A stretch of DNA of 64,000 bases, taken from the NCBI RefSeq assembly GCF_014648575.1, contig NZ_BMRJ01000003.1, positions 1 through 64,000 of the forward strand. Direction: 5' to 3'. The notes under the pieces are model-generated. The model had not been told where the DNA came from and searched no databases. It saw only the letters and a list, made by a program, of their open reading frames with translations. This document shows positions 13,286 through 21,537 of the stretch, one piece after another. The stretch is from Agromyces mediolanus (GTDB lineage Bacteria; Actinomycetota; Actinomycetes; Actinomycetales; Microbacteriaceae). Made by a program: the position numbers and the translations under genes. Within the stretch, counting starts at the first letter, position 1, and each line of letters opens with the position of its first letter.

Positions 13286-14326
13286 TCAGACCACCATTCC
13301 GAACTGCTGGGAGAAGCGGATATCGCCTTCGGCCATGTCGCGCATGTCCGAGACGTCGTTGCGGAGCATCAGGCCGCGCTCGACGCCCATGCCGAACGCG
13401 AAGCCCGAGTAGACCTCGGGGTCGATGCCCGCGGAGCGCAGCACGTTCGGGTGGATCATGCCGCAGCCGCCCCACTCGATCCAGCGCGCCCCGCCCTTGA
13501 ACGTCGGGTGCCAGAAGTCGAGCTCCGCGCTCGGCTCCGTGAACGGGAAGTAGCTCGGGCGGAGGCGGATCTTCGCCTCCTCGCCGAAGACGGCCTTGAC
13601 GAAGTGGTCGAGCGTGCCCTTCAGGTGCGCCATCGTCAGGCCGCGGTCGACCGCGAGGCCCTCGAACTGCATGAACACCGGCAGGTGCGTCGCGTCGAAC
13701 TCGTCGGTGCGGTAGACGCGGCCGGGCGCGAGCACGTAGATCGGCACCTCGCGCTCGAGCATCGAGCGCACCTGGACGGGGCTCGTGTGCGTGCGCAGCA
13801 CGAGGTGCTGCTCGGGCGGGTCGATGAAGAAGGTGTCCTGCATCGCCCGCGCCGGGTGATCGGGGTCGAAGTTCAGCGCGTCGAAGTTGAACCACTCGCT
13901 CTCGACCTCGGGGCCCTCCGCGATCTCCCAGCCCATGCCGGTGAAGATCTCGGTCACCCGGTCCTGCAGCAGGGTGAGCGGATGCCTCGCGCCGGCCGTG
14001 TAGCGCGAGGGCAGCGCCGTCACGTCGACGGCCTCGGCGGCGAGGCGCGCTTCGGCCTCCGCGGCGGTGATCTCGGCCTCCCGAGCCGCGAACGCCTGGT
14101 TCACGCGCCCGCGCGCGCTGCCGACGAGCTTGCCGAGGGCGGCCTTCTGCTCGTTGGGGACGCTGCGCAGCAGGGCGTTCAGCCGAGCGAGCGGCGACTT
14201 CTCGCCGGTGTGCTCGGCGCGGACCTGCTTGAGCGCGGCGGAGTCGTCGGCGGCGGCGATCGCCGCGAGGGCGGCATCGACGGCCGCGGCGACCGCGGGC
14301 TCGGTGATTTCAGTGGGCTCTGGCAC
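13286..14326 (-). CDS. pheS: phenylalanyl-tRNA synthetase alpha subunit
   Basis: Catalytic subunit of PheRS. The 346-residue protein has an N-terminal coiled-coil arm (about residues 15-95), class II motif 2 (RTHTSPVQVRSM and GRVYRTDEFDATH) and motif 3 (GFAFGMGVERGLML). It starts at GTG 14326. TAGACT lies eight bases upstream and no good ribosome-binding site is seen, so a leaderless transcript is possible. It follows gluD after only 46 bases, but the two are functionally unrelated. Confidence 0.97.
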   Translation of the reverse strand: MPEPTEITEPAVAAAVDAALAAIAAADDSAALKQVRAEHTGEKSPLARLNALLRSVPNEQKAALGKLVGSARGRVNQAFAAREAEITAAEAEARLAAEAVDVTALPSRYTAGARHPLTLLQDRVTEIFTGMGWEIAEGPEVESEWFNFDALNFDPDHPARAMQDTFFIDPPEQHLVLRTHTSPVQVRSMLEREVPIYVLAPGRVYRTDEFDATHLPVFMQFEGLAVDRGLTMAHLKGTLDHFVKAVFGEEAKIRLRPSYFPFTEPSAELDFWHPTFKGGARWIEWGGCGMIHPNVLRSAGIDPEVYSGFAFGMGVERGLMLRNDVSDMRDMAEGDIRFSQQFGMVV

Positions 14327-14372
14327 GAAGATCGAGTCTAGTCGGCCGCTGCGACCGGGCGGTGCCGGGCGT

Positions 14373-15275
14373 TCAGCGGCGCGGCTCGGGGTCGTCGAGC
14401 CCGGCCTGCACGGCGACGGCGCGCGTCGCCGTCATGGCGTCGTCCGCCGGGGCGACGCCCTTGCCGAGCTTCGCCGTCCGCCGCAGCCGCCGCTCCACCC
14501 GGTTCGCCACGAAGGAGAGGATGAGGCAGAGGGCGATGTAGATCGCGCCGACCACGATTGTCGCCGGCACGATCGGCGAGCCGTACGTCGACTGCGAGCC
14601 GATGTAGCGGGCGTAGAACAGCAGCTCCTGGTACGTGATGATGTAGCCGAGCGCCGTGTCCTTCAGCGTGACGACGAGCTGGGCGATGATGACCGGCATC
14701 ATCGCTCGGATCGCCTGAGGCAGCAGGACGAGCCGCATCACGGCCGCCTTGCGCAGGCCGATCGCGTAGCCCGCCTCGCTCTGCCCGCGGGGCAGCGACT
14801 CGACACCAGCGCGGATCACCTCGGCGAGCACCGAGCCGTTGTAGGCGATGAGTGCGATGACGACCGCCCAGAACGGCTCCATGCGGACGCCGAGCACCGG
14901 GAGCCCGTAGTACAGCAGGAACATGAACACGAGCACGGGGACGGCCCGCAGCACCTCGACGACCGCGCCGATCGGCCCGCGCAGCCACGGGTGGTCGCTG
15001 AGCCGCCCGATCGCGAGAGCGAAGCCGAGGGCGAGCGCGCCGACGGCGGCGACGGCGAAGGCGGCGAGCGTGCGCCCCGTGGCGAGCGCGATCTGCAGCC
15101 AGACGTTCGAGTAGGTGAAGGCGTCCCACTTCTCGGCGGAGAACTGGCCGGTGTCCCAGAGCCGCCAGACGATGAAGCCGAGGATGGCGAGCACCACGAG
15201 CACGGTGATGACGCCGAGGATGCGGTTCCGCGCGATGGCGCGGGGCCCGGGGACGTCGTACAGGACGCTGCTCAT
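14373..15275 (-). CDS. gluD: amino-acid ABC transporter permease (GluD-like)
   Basis: One of two membrane subunits of a polar amino-acid importer. The 300-residue protein has an N-terminal membrane segment (about residues 20-40), several further helices and the EAA loop EVIRAGVESLPRGQSEAGYAIG, which docks the ATPase. It resembles GluD of the Corynebacterium glutamate system more than GluC because of its extra N-terminal part. ATG 15275 overlaps the gluC stop by four bases. Substrate is inferred from operon order. Confidence 0.9.
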   Translation of the reverse strand: MSSVLYDVPGPRAIARNRILGVITVLVVLAILGFIVWRLWDTGQFSAEKWDAFTYSNVWLQIALATGRTLAAFAVAAVGALALGFALAIGRLSDHPWLRGPIGAVVEVLRAVPVLVFMFLLYYGLPVLGVRMEPFWAVVIALIAYNGSVLAEVIRAGVESLPRGQSEAGYAIGLRKAAVMRLVLLPQAIRAMMPVIIAQLVVTLKDTALGYIITYQELLFYARYIGSQSTYGSPIVPATIVVGAIYIALCLILSFVANRVERRLRRTAKLGKGVAPADDAMTATRAVAVQAGLDDPEPRR

Positions 15276-15928
15276 CGCGCCACCTTCCAACGGTTCTCGA
15301 GCGCTCGCTGCGCCCAGGACAGCAGCAGCACGAGCACGACGAAGACGACCATGACCCAGAGGATCGCCACGAACTGGTTCTCACCGCGCTCGCTGAGGTA
15401 GCTGCGGATCGAGCCGAGGTTTACGACGGAGAAGCCCGCCGCGACGGTCGTGTTCTTCAGCAGGGCGATGAAGACGCTCATCATGGGCGGGATGACTGAG
15501 CGGAACGCCTGCGGCAGCACGACGAGCGTCATCACCTGCCCGAAGGTGAGGCCCAGGGCGCGCGCCGCCTCCGCCTGCCCGACGGGCACGGTGTTGATGC
15601 CGGAGCGGATCGTCTCGGCCACGTAGGTGGCGGTGTAGATGCCCAGCGCGCAGATCGCGAGGGTCAGCGACACGTCGCCGGTGAGCCGGAGGCCGAGCAG
15701 CGGCGGCAGCGCGAACGCGAAGGCGAAGAAGACGAGGGTGAGCGGGGTGTTGCGGATGGTGTTGACGTAGAAGGTGCCGACCGCCCGGGCGACCGGGATG
15801 GGCGACACCCGCATCGCCCCCACGAGCGTACCGAGGACGAGCGCGAGCAGCCCGCCCGCGACGAACAGCACGAGGGTGCCGAGCAGGGTCGACGACCAGA
15901 GGTCGAGATTGTCGGTGATGATGCCCAT
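15272..15928 (-). CDS. gluC: amino-acid ABC transporter permease (GluC-like)
   Basis: Second permease of the importer, 218 residues with about five membrane helices and the EAA loop ETIRSGINTVPVGQAEAARALG. The start ATG 15928 is preceded by GGAGGAGC. It is separated by 68 bases from gluB. It probably forms a heterodimer with the neighbouring GluD-like permease (family knowledge). Confidence 0.91.
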   Translation of the reverse strand: MGIITDNLDLWSSTLLGTLVLFVAGGLLALVLGTLVGAMRVSPIPVARAVGTFYVNTIRNTPLTLVFFAFAFALPPLLGLRLTGDVSLTLAICALGIYTATYVAETIRSGINTVPVGQAEAARALGLTFGQVMTLVVLPQAFRSVIPPMMSVFIALLKNTTVAAGFSVVNLGSIRSYLSERGENQFVAILWVMVVFVVLVLLLSWAQRALENRWKVAR

Positions 15929-15996
15929 CGTGCTCCTCCGCGGTTCGGGTCGGACGGCGGTGCGGGCGGGGGCCGACCGCCCCCGCCCGCGCCGGC

Positions 15997-16896
15997 TCAG
16001 TCGACGGCCGGCTGCTCGCCCTTGATGCCGGCGGGTGCGAGGTGCTCGTCGAAGAGCGCCTGCCACACGTCGCCGCCATCGGTGAAGAGCTCGTTGATGT
16101 GCGCCTGCAGCTCGGAGTCGCCCTTCGCGATGCCGACGCCGTAGCGCTCCTCGCTGAACGGCTCGCCCGCGATCTTCAGCTCGTCGGGCTGCTGGGCCAC
16201 GTAGCCGGCGAGGATCGCCTCGTCGGTCGTGATGGCGTCCACCGAGCCCTGCACGAGCTGGTCGACGCACTGCGAGTAGGTGTCGTACTCGACCGTGTCG
16301 CCCGGGTTGTACTCGTCGCGGATGCGCTGCAGCGGCGTCGAGCCCGTCACCGAGCAGACGATCTTGCCGGCCAGGTCGTCGGGGCCGTTGATGTCCTTGT
16401 TGTCGGCTGCGACCAGCAGGCCCTGGCCGGTGATCAGGTACGGGCCGGCGAAGTCGATCTGCTCCTTGCGCTTGTCGGTGATCGAGTAGGTGCCGACGTA
16501 GTAGTCGATGTCACCGTTCACGATCGCCTGCTCGCGGTTCGCCGAGGGGATCGTCTGGTACTCGATCTGGTCCTCGTCGAAGCCGAGCGAGGCCGCGATC
16601 CAGCGCGCGATGTCGATGTCGAAGCCGCTGCGCTCGCCCGAGGCGGCGTCCTCGTAGCCGAGGCCGGGCTGGTCGTTCTTCACGCCGATGACGACCTTGC
16701 CACGCTTCGTCATCGCGTCGAAGGTCGGGCTGCCCTCGAGCTGCACGTCGCTCGCGACCTCCCAGAGCGGCGCGTCGCTCGCGTCGCCGGCGCCGTCGCT
16801 CGGGTCTCCGGGGCTCCCGCTGTTGCAGCCGGTCAGGGCGAGTGCCGCGACCGCGAGGCCGGCGATCGCGCCGGCGAGTCGTGTTCTGCTTCGCAT
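15997..16896 (-). CDS. gluB: amino-acid-binding lipoprotein (GluB-like)
   Basis: Extracellular substrate-binding protein of the importer, 299 residues. The signal peptide ends in the lipobox LALTGC (lipidated Cys about residue 23), so the protein is anchored to the outer face of the membrane. The body is a family 3 solute-binding fold: KVVIGVKNDQPGLGY, GFDIDIARWIAASLG and YYVGTYSIT. Glutamate as substrate is inferred from the gluABCD order. ATG 16896 has AGGAGG upstream. Confidence 0.92.
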   Translation of the reverse strand: MRSRTRLAGAIAGLAVAALALTGCNSGSPGDPSDGAGDASDAPLWEVASDVQLEGSPTFDAMTKRGKVVIGVKNDQPGLGYEDAASGERSGFDIDIARWIAASLGFDEDQIEYQTIPSANREQAIVNGDIDYYVGTYSITDKRKEQIDFAGPYLITGQGLLVAADNKDINGPDDLAGKIVCSVTGSTPLQRIRDEYNPGDTVEYDTYSQCVDQLVQGSVDAITTDEAILAGYVAQQPDELKIAGEPFSEERYGVGIAKGDSELQAHINELFTDGGDVWQALFDEHLAPAGIKGEQPAVD

Positions 16897-16952
16897 GTGA
16901 TCCTCCTGGTTTCGTATCGTCGTTCGGGTCGCCGCGGCAGGGCGCGGACGTC

Positions 16953-17740
16953 TCAGTGGGTGATGAGCTTCGAGAGGAAGTCCTTCGCCCGCGCGCTCTT
17001 GGGGGCGATGAAGAACTCCTCGGGCGCGGCCTCCTCGACGATCTGGCCGTCGGCCATGAAGACGACGCGGTCGGCCGCCTTCCGCGCGAAGCCCATCTCG
17101 TGGGTGACGACGATCATCGTCATGCCGTCCTGGGCGAGGCCGACCATGACGTCGAGGACCTCGTTGATCATCTCCGGGTCGAGGGCGCTCGTCGGCTCGT
17201 CGAAGAGCATCACCTTCGGGTTCATCGCGAGCGCGCGGGCGATGGCGACGCGCTGCTGCTGGCCGCCGGAGAGCTGACCGGGCAGCTTCTCCGCCTGCTG
17301 GGCGACGCCGACCGCTCCAGCAGCACGCGCGCCGCGCGCTCGGCATCCGCCTTCGACTGCCGCTTGACCTTGATCGGCCCGAGCGTCACATTGTCGAGCA
17401 CCGTCAGGTGCGCGAAGAGGTTGAAGGACTGGAACACCATGCCGACGTCGGCGCGGAGCGCCGCGAGCGCCTTGCCCTCCTTCGGCAGCTCGTCGCCGTC
17501 GATGCGGATCGAGCCCGAGGTGAACGTCTCCAGCCGATTGATCGTGCGGCAGAGCGTCGACTTGCCCGAGCCGGACGGCCCGATGACGACGACGACCTCG
17601 CCGCGATCGACGCTGAGGGAGACGTCCTTCAACGCGTGGAACTGGCCGTAGTGCTTCTCGACGTGATCGACGACGACCAGCGGCTCTCCCCGGCGCACCG
17701 AGAAGTTCGACGTGTCCGGGGCGGGTTCGCTGCGCTGCAT
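16953..17740 (-). pseudogene. gluA: amino-acid ABC transporter ATPase (GluA-like), one-base frameshift
   Basis: The ATPase of the importer is split over two frames. Frame one (17740 to about 17312) contains Walker [11 protein letters not shown] and the Q-loop region MVFQSFNLF. Frame two (about 17311 to 16953) holds the signature QLSGGQQQR, Walker [13 protein letters not shown] and the H-loop VVTHEMG. Restoring one base near 17312 (GAG CGG TCG read as GAG CGx GTC GGC) gives an intact protein of about 262 residues with no other damage. It may be a sequencing error or a recent mutation. If real, this transporter lacks its energy subunit. TAACTT lies seven bases before the ATG. Confidence 0.85.
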
Positions 17741-17808
17741 ACCCCCCAAGTTAGGGACAATGCCGGTCGAACCGCCAGAGCTCGCCCGGCGGGTTTACCG
17801 ATTCGTGA

Positions 17809-18609
17809 TCAGCTCCGCTGCGCGAATGCGCTCTCGTAGAGGCAGACGGAGGCCGCCGTGGCGAGGTTCATCGACTCGGCGTTCCCGTAGATCGGCACCA
17901 CCACTGCGCGGTCCGAGAGGGCGAGCTTGTCGTCGTCGAGGCCGCGCGCCTCGTTGCCGAAGATCCACGCCGTCGGCTGCGCCAGCAGGCCCTCGGTGCG
18001 CACGGCGAGCAGGTCGTCGCCCTTCACATCGGCGGCGAGCACGGTGAGGCCGCCGGCGCGGGCGCGGGTCACGATGTCCTCGAGCTCGGCGCCGACCGCG
18101 ACGGGGAGGTGGAAGATCGAGCCCGTGGAGCTGCGCACCACCTTCGGGTTGTAGAGGTCGACCGCGCGACCGGTGAGGATCACGGCGTCGGCGCCGGCCG
18201 CGTCGGCGGCTCGGACGATCGTGCCGAGGTTGCCCGGGTCGCGCACCTCCTCGAGGATCGCGATGAGCTTCGGCCGGGCGGCGAAGACGTCCTTCACGGC
18301 CGTCGGGAACTGCCGGCACACGGCGACGAAGCCCTGCGGGGTGACCGTGTCGGCCATCGACTCGAGCACCTGCTCGGTGACGAACTCCACGTCCAGGCCG
18401 TGCTCGCGCGCACGTTCCGCGACCTCGGGGTGGCGCTCGAGCGCCGTCGGCGTCGCGAACAGTTCTTCCACGAGCTCCGGGCGGAACGTCAGGGCCTCGC
18501 CGACGGACTGCGGCCCCTCGAGCAGGAAGCGCCCGCTCTCCTGGCGGGCGGCCTTCTTCGCGAGCTTCGCCACGGCGCGGACGCGCGGCGAACGGGGGTT
18601 CTCGAGCAT
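17809..18609 (-). CDS. TrmH/SpoU-family 2'-O-ribose rRNA methyltransferase
   Basis: Knotted-fold methyltransferase that uses S-adenosylmethionine to modify rRNA or tRNA. The 266-residue protein has an N-terminal substrate-binding part and the family motifs [22 protein letters not shown] (motif 1), [11 protein letters not shown] (motif 2) and [18 protein letters not shown] (motif 3, knot). The exact target is unknown; in related genomes this gene follows rplT and is annotated as a 23S rRNA methyltransferase. TAGGCT lies five bases before the ATG at 18609, so it probably has its own leaderless promoter after the rplT terminator. Confidence 0.92.
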   Translation of the reverse strand: MLENPRSPRVRAVAKLAKKAARQESGRFLLEGPQSVGEALTFRPELVEELFATPTALERHPEVAERAREHGLDVEFVTEQVLESMADTVTPQGFVAVCRQFPTAVKDVFAARPKLIAILEEVRDPGNLGTIVRAADAAGADAVILTGRAVDLYNPKVVRSSTGSIFHLPVAVGAELEDIVTRARAGGLTVLAADVKGDDLLAVRTEGLLAQPTAWIFGNEARGLDDDKLALSDRAVVVPIYGNAESMNLATAASVCLYESAFAQRS

Positions 18610-18702
18610 GGCTTCAGCCTAGCGAGCGCGGGCCGCGGATCCGGGCGCCCGCCCGCGCGGCGGCGGGACCGGGCGCACGACGTGCCTGCTGCGAACGGCG
18701 AA

Positions 18703-18734
18703 GGGCCCGGCATCCTCTGCAGGATGCCGGGCCC
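18703..18734 (-). terminator. terminator after rplT
   Basis: A perfect 14-bp inverted repeat (18703-18716 with 18721-18734) with loop CTGC sits 19 bases downstream of the rplT stop. It ends the infC-rpmI-rplT unit. Confidence 0.88.
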
Positions 18735-18753
18735 CTCGGGTGCCGGAGCGACG

Positions 18754-19137
18754 TTACGCGGCCGAAGGCGCGTTGACGTCGGCGGGGAGCGCCTTCTTGG
18801 CGGTCTCGACGAGCGCCGCGAACGCGGTGGGCTCGTTCACCGCGAGCTCGGCGAGGATGCGACGGTCGACCTCAACGCCGGCCAGGCCAAGGCCCTGGAT
18901 GAGGCGGTTGTAGGTGAGGCCGTTCGCACGCGAGGCCGCGTTGATCCGCTGGATCCACAGGCGACGGAAGTCGCCCTTCTTCTTGCGGCGGTCGTTGTAC
19001 GAGTAGACGAGGGAGTGGGTGACCTGCTCCTTCGCCTTGCGGTAGAGGCGCGACCGCTGACCGCGGTAGCCCTCGGCGCGCTCGAGGATGACCCGACGCT
19101 TCTTGTGCGCATTGACAGCGCGCTTCACTCTTGCCAT
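18754..19137 (-). CDS. rplT: 50S ribosomal protein L20
   Basis: Ribosomal protein needed for early 50S assembly; in several bacteria it also represses its own operon by binding the leader RNA. The 127-residue sequence is highly basic at the N-terminus ([15 protein letters not shown]) and contains the conserved [11 protein letters not shown] segment. It is somewhat longer than the usual 117-120 residues because of an acidic/Ala-rich tail. Confidence 0.98.
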   Translation of the reverse strand: MARVKRAVNAHKKRRVILERAEGYRGQRSRLYRKAKEQVTHSLVYSYNDRRKKKGDFRRLWIQRINAASRANGLTYNRLIQGLGLAGVEVDRRILAELAVNEPTAFAALVETAKKALPADVNAPSAA

Positions 19138-19166
19138 GACGTGTGTTCCTTACGGGTCTCTTCGGC

Positions 19167-19361
19167 TCAGCGGCCGAGAAGCTTCTTGATGACCTTGGCG
19201 TCGGGCGCCGAGGCGACCTTGTCCTGGTTCAGGCGGCGGGTGCGCACCGAGGACTTGCCCTCGAGGTTGTGGCGCATACCGGCCTGCTGCTTCTTGATCT
19301 TGCCGCTGCCGGTGATCTTGAAGCGCTTCTTGGACCCGGAGTGGGTCTTCTGCTTCGGCAT
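19167..19361 (-). CDS. rpmI: 50S ribosomal protein L35
   Basis: 64-residue basic ribosomal protein beginning [15 protein letters not shown], the conserved L35 N-terminus. The ATG at 19361 has AAGGAG at a good distance. It lies between infC and rplT in the standard infC-rpmI-rplT order. Confidence 0.98.
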   Translation of the reverse strand: MPKQKTHSGSKKRFKITGSGKIKKQQAGMRHNLEGKSSVRTRRLNQDKVASAPDAKVIKKLLGR

Positions 19362-19407
19362 CTCGTGTTCTCCTTGGATCTGCCGCCACGGATGACGGAC
19401 GGGGGTG

Positions 19408-20028
19408 TCAGGCTTCGTCCGTACCGGACTCTGCCGTCTGCGCCTCGGGCTCGCCGGCCTCGGCCGGTCGCGCCTTGGACGCAGCACGCTGTGCGTTCGC
19501 CTCGGCCTTGGCCTCGGACTTGTTCTTGAGCGGAGCGATGACCATGACCATGTTGCGGCCGTCGATGGTGGGCGTGTGCTCGACGGTGCCGAACTCCGCC
19601 ACGTCCTCGGCGAAGCGCTGCAGCAGGCGGACGCCCATCTCGGGGCGCGACTGCTCGCGACCGCGGAAGAGGATCATCGCCTTGACCTTGTCGCCGGCCT
19701 TCAGGAAGCCGACGGCGCGCTTCATCTTGGTCTCGTAGTCGTGCTTGTCGATCTTGAGGCGGAACCGGACCTCTTTGAGGATGGTGTTCGCCTGATTGCG
19801 CCGGGCCTCCTTGGCCTTCTGCGCAGCCTCGTACTTGTACTTGCCGTAGTCCATGATCTTGACGACCGGCGGGCGGGAGTTCGGTGCGACCTCGACGAGG
19901 TCGAGGTCCGCCTCCTGCGCGAGCCGCAGGGCCACCTCGATCTTCACGACGCCGACCTGCTCTCCGCCAGGACCCACGAGACGAACCTCGGGGACGCGGA
20001 TACGGTCATTGGTACGCGGATCGCTGAT
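19408..20028 (-). CDS. infC: translation initiation factor IF-3, ATC start
   Basis: IF-3 binds the 30S subunit and checks the start codon and initiator tRNA. I start it at ATC 20028 ([22 protein letters not shown]), which restores the conserved N-terminal domain. AGGAG lies six bases before it, and the only upstream in-frame codons are non-start codons and then TGA. The first in-frame GTG (19977) would delete 17 conserved residues. The product is 206 residues with a charged C-terminal tail. Rare start codons in infC are the known basis of IF-3 self-regulation. Confidence 0.96.
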   Translation of the reverse strand: MSDPRTNDRIRVPEVRLVGPGGEQVGVVKIEVALRLAQEADLDLVEVAPNSRPPVVKIMDYGKYKYEAAQKAKEARRNQANTILKEVRFRLKIDKHDYETKMKRAVGFLKAGDKVKAMILFRGREQSRPEMGVRLLQRFAEDVAEFGTVEHTPTIDGRNMVMVIAPLKNKSEAKAEANAQRAASKARPAEAGEPEAQTAESGTDEA

Positions 20029-20107
20029 GCGTGTCTCCTCTGCTCAAGGCATTCTTCAGAAGCCGATCGGGAGACGGATGCCGCCCGACGACGAGAGCGG
20101 CACTCCT

Positions 20108-20153
20108 TGCCAGAAACTCTGGCACGCACTTCGGCCTCGGAACGGATTCCGAG
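20108..20153 (-). promoter_or_regulatory. hairpins in the infC leader
   Basis: Two perfect hairpins lie in the 5' leader of infC: a 7-bp stem with a three-base loop (20108-20114 with 20118-20124) and a 7-bp stem with a four-base loop (20136-20142 with 20147-20153). The region 20029-20306 between infC and the divergent gene has no other gene. Leaders of infC-rpmI-rplT operons are often bound by L20, so an autoregulatory element is plausible, but I cannot match these hairpins to a known leader family. Confidence 0.4.
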
Positions 20154-20306
20154 GGCTGGTGCGGCACCCTGACTACCCGGCCTCTCACGAGACCCGGCGG
20201 AGTGCAACGACCCGGTAACCTTGAGCGGTCAGCGCGGGTGGGAGAAGATCCACTTTCGTACCGGGGATGAACCCCGGAGCCCGCAGAAGTTTAGCAGAGG
20301 AAATCC

Positions 20307-20714
20307 GTGACCGACAATTCCGCCGAGTCCCCCGCCGCCCACTCGCACGGGGAGGAGGCCGAGCAGTACGCCGCAGCGGTCGCGGCCGAGGCCGCCGACG
20401 CCACCCGCGACATCGCCGAGGTGCCCGCCGTCGAGGTGATCACGACGGCCGCGGTGCACCTCATGAGCGCCGCCGCCGTGAAGGTGGGCCTCGCCGACGA
20501 CCCCGACTCGCAGCTCGACCTCGACGAGGCCCGCAAGCTCATCAACGCCCTCGCCGGCCTCATCACCGCCGGCGCGCCGGAGATCAGCGACATGCACGCC
20601 CGCTCGCTGCGCGACGGCCTGCGCTCGCTGCAGCTCGCCTTCCGCGAGACCTCGCCCATCCCCGACCCGATCGGGCAGGGCCCCGGCGAGAAGTGGACCG
20701 GCCCGGTCAGCTGA
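20307..20714 (+). CDS. DUF1844 protein
   Basis: A 135-residue acidic protein with an Ala/Glu-rich N-terminus and a central helical region (VITTAAVHLMSAAAVKVGL ... DLDEARKLINALAGLI) that matches DUF1844. Function unknown; no signal peptide. The GTG start at 20307 has AGAGGA upstream. It is divergent from infC, a common actinobacterial neighbour. It ends 25 bases from the convergent nei gene. Confidence 0.8.
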   Translation: MTDNSAESPAAHSHGEEAEQYAAAVAAEAADATRDIAEVPAVEVITTAAVHLMSAAAVKVGLADDPDSQLDLDEARKLINALAGLITAGAPEISDMHARSLRDGLRSLQLAFRETSPIPDPIGQGPGEKWTGPVS

Positions 20715-20739
20715 GCCGCGCGCACCGCCGGCCCGCCGT

Positions 20740-21537
20740 TCAGCGCTGGCAGTGCGGGCAGAGGTAGATCACGCGCTCCTGCGGGTCGGTGATCGAGTCG
20801 GTGCGTCCGCGACCGAGTTCGCCGCGCTCGACGAGCGTGCCGCAGCGGCGGCAGGGCGCGCCAGCCCGTCCGTACACCCAGAGCCGAGCACCGCGCCGGT
20901 CGACGCCGGTGGTGACCCGGGCCGTGCGCTCGCGGTTCGCCTGGATGAGGCGGTGCGCCAGCTCGACGATCCGCGCCGGGTCGCCCGCCTCGGCGACCGG
21001 TCGCTCCGGGCGGATGCCGCGGAGGAAGCACAGCTCGTTCACGTAGACGTTGCCGAGGCCGGCCATGACGCGCTGGTCGAGCAGCGCGACCGCGATCGGC
21101 TGCTCGCCCCGGGCGACGAGCCTCGCCGTCGCCTCGACCGGATCCCAGTCCTCGCCGAGCAGGTCGGGGCCGAGCCGGGCGAGGGCCGCGTCCTCCGCGT
21201 CGCGCGGCAGCAGTTCGACCTCGCCGAGTTCGAAGCCCACCGCGACGGCCTCGTCGTTCGCGAGCACGAGCTGCGCGAGGTGGGCGGGCTTGCCCCAGGG
21301 CTGGCCCGGCGCGTAGACCCGCCACTCCCCCTCCATCTTCAGGTGGCTGCGGACGCTCCACGACGGCGTGCGGACGAGCAGGTGCTTGCCCCGGCTCACG
21401 ACCTGCTCGACGAGCTCGCCGCGGAGGTCGGCGGTCGCGTAGCGCGGCACGCGGAAGTCGCTGCGGACGAGCACCCGGCCGGCGAGCGCCTCCCGGAGCC
21501 GCGCGGCGGCCCGGTAGACCGTGTCACCTTCGGGCAT
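20740..21537 (-). CDS. nei: Fpg/Nei-family DNA glycosylase (endonuclease VIII-like)
   Basis: Repairs oxidised bases by glycosylase and beta/delta-lyase action. The 265-residue protein starts MPEGDT, with the catalytic Pro2 and Glu3. It has the conserved lysine in SHLKMEGEW (about residue 66) and a C-terminal zinc finger (CRRCG ... CPHCQR). GTG or TTG starts are not needed because Pro2 must follow the initiator Met at 21537. Its start overlaps the lhr stop by 14 bases; the lhr-nei pairing is also seen in mycobacteria. Confidence 0.94.
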   Translation of the reverse strand: MPEGDTVYRAAARLREALAGRVLVRSDFRVPRYATADLRGELVEQVVSRGKHLLVRTPSWSVRSHLKMEGEWRVYAPGQPWGKPAHLAQLVLANDEAVAVGFELGEVELLPRDAEDAALARLGPDLLGEDWDPVEATARLVARGEQPIAVALLDQRVMAGLGNVYVNELCFLRGIRPERPVAEAGDPARIVELAHRLIQANRERTARVTTGVDRRGARLWVYGRAGAPCRRCGTLVERGELGRGRTDSITDPQERVIYLCPHCQR

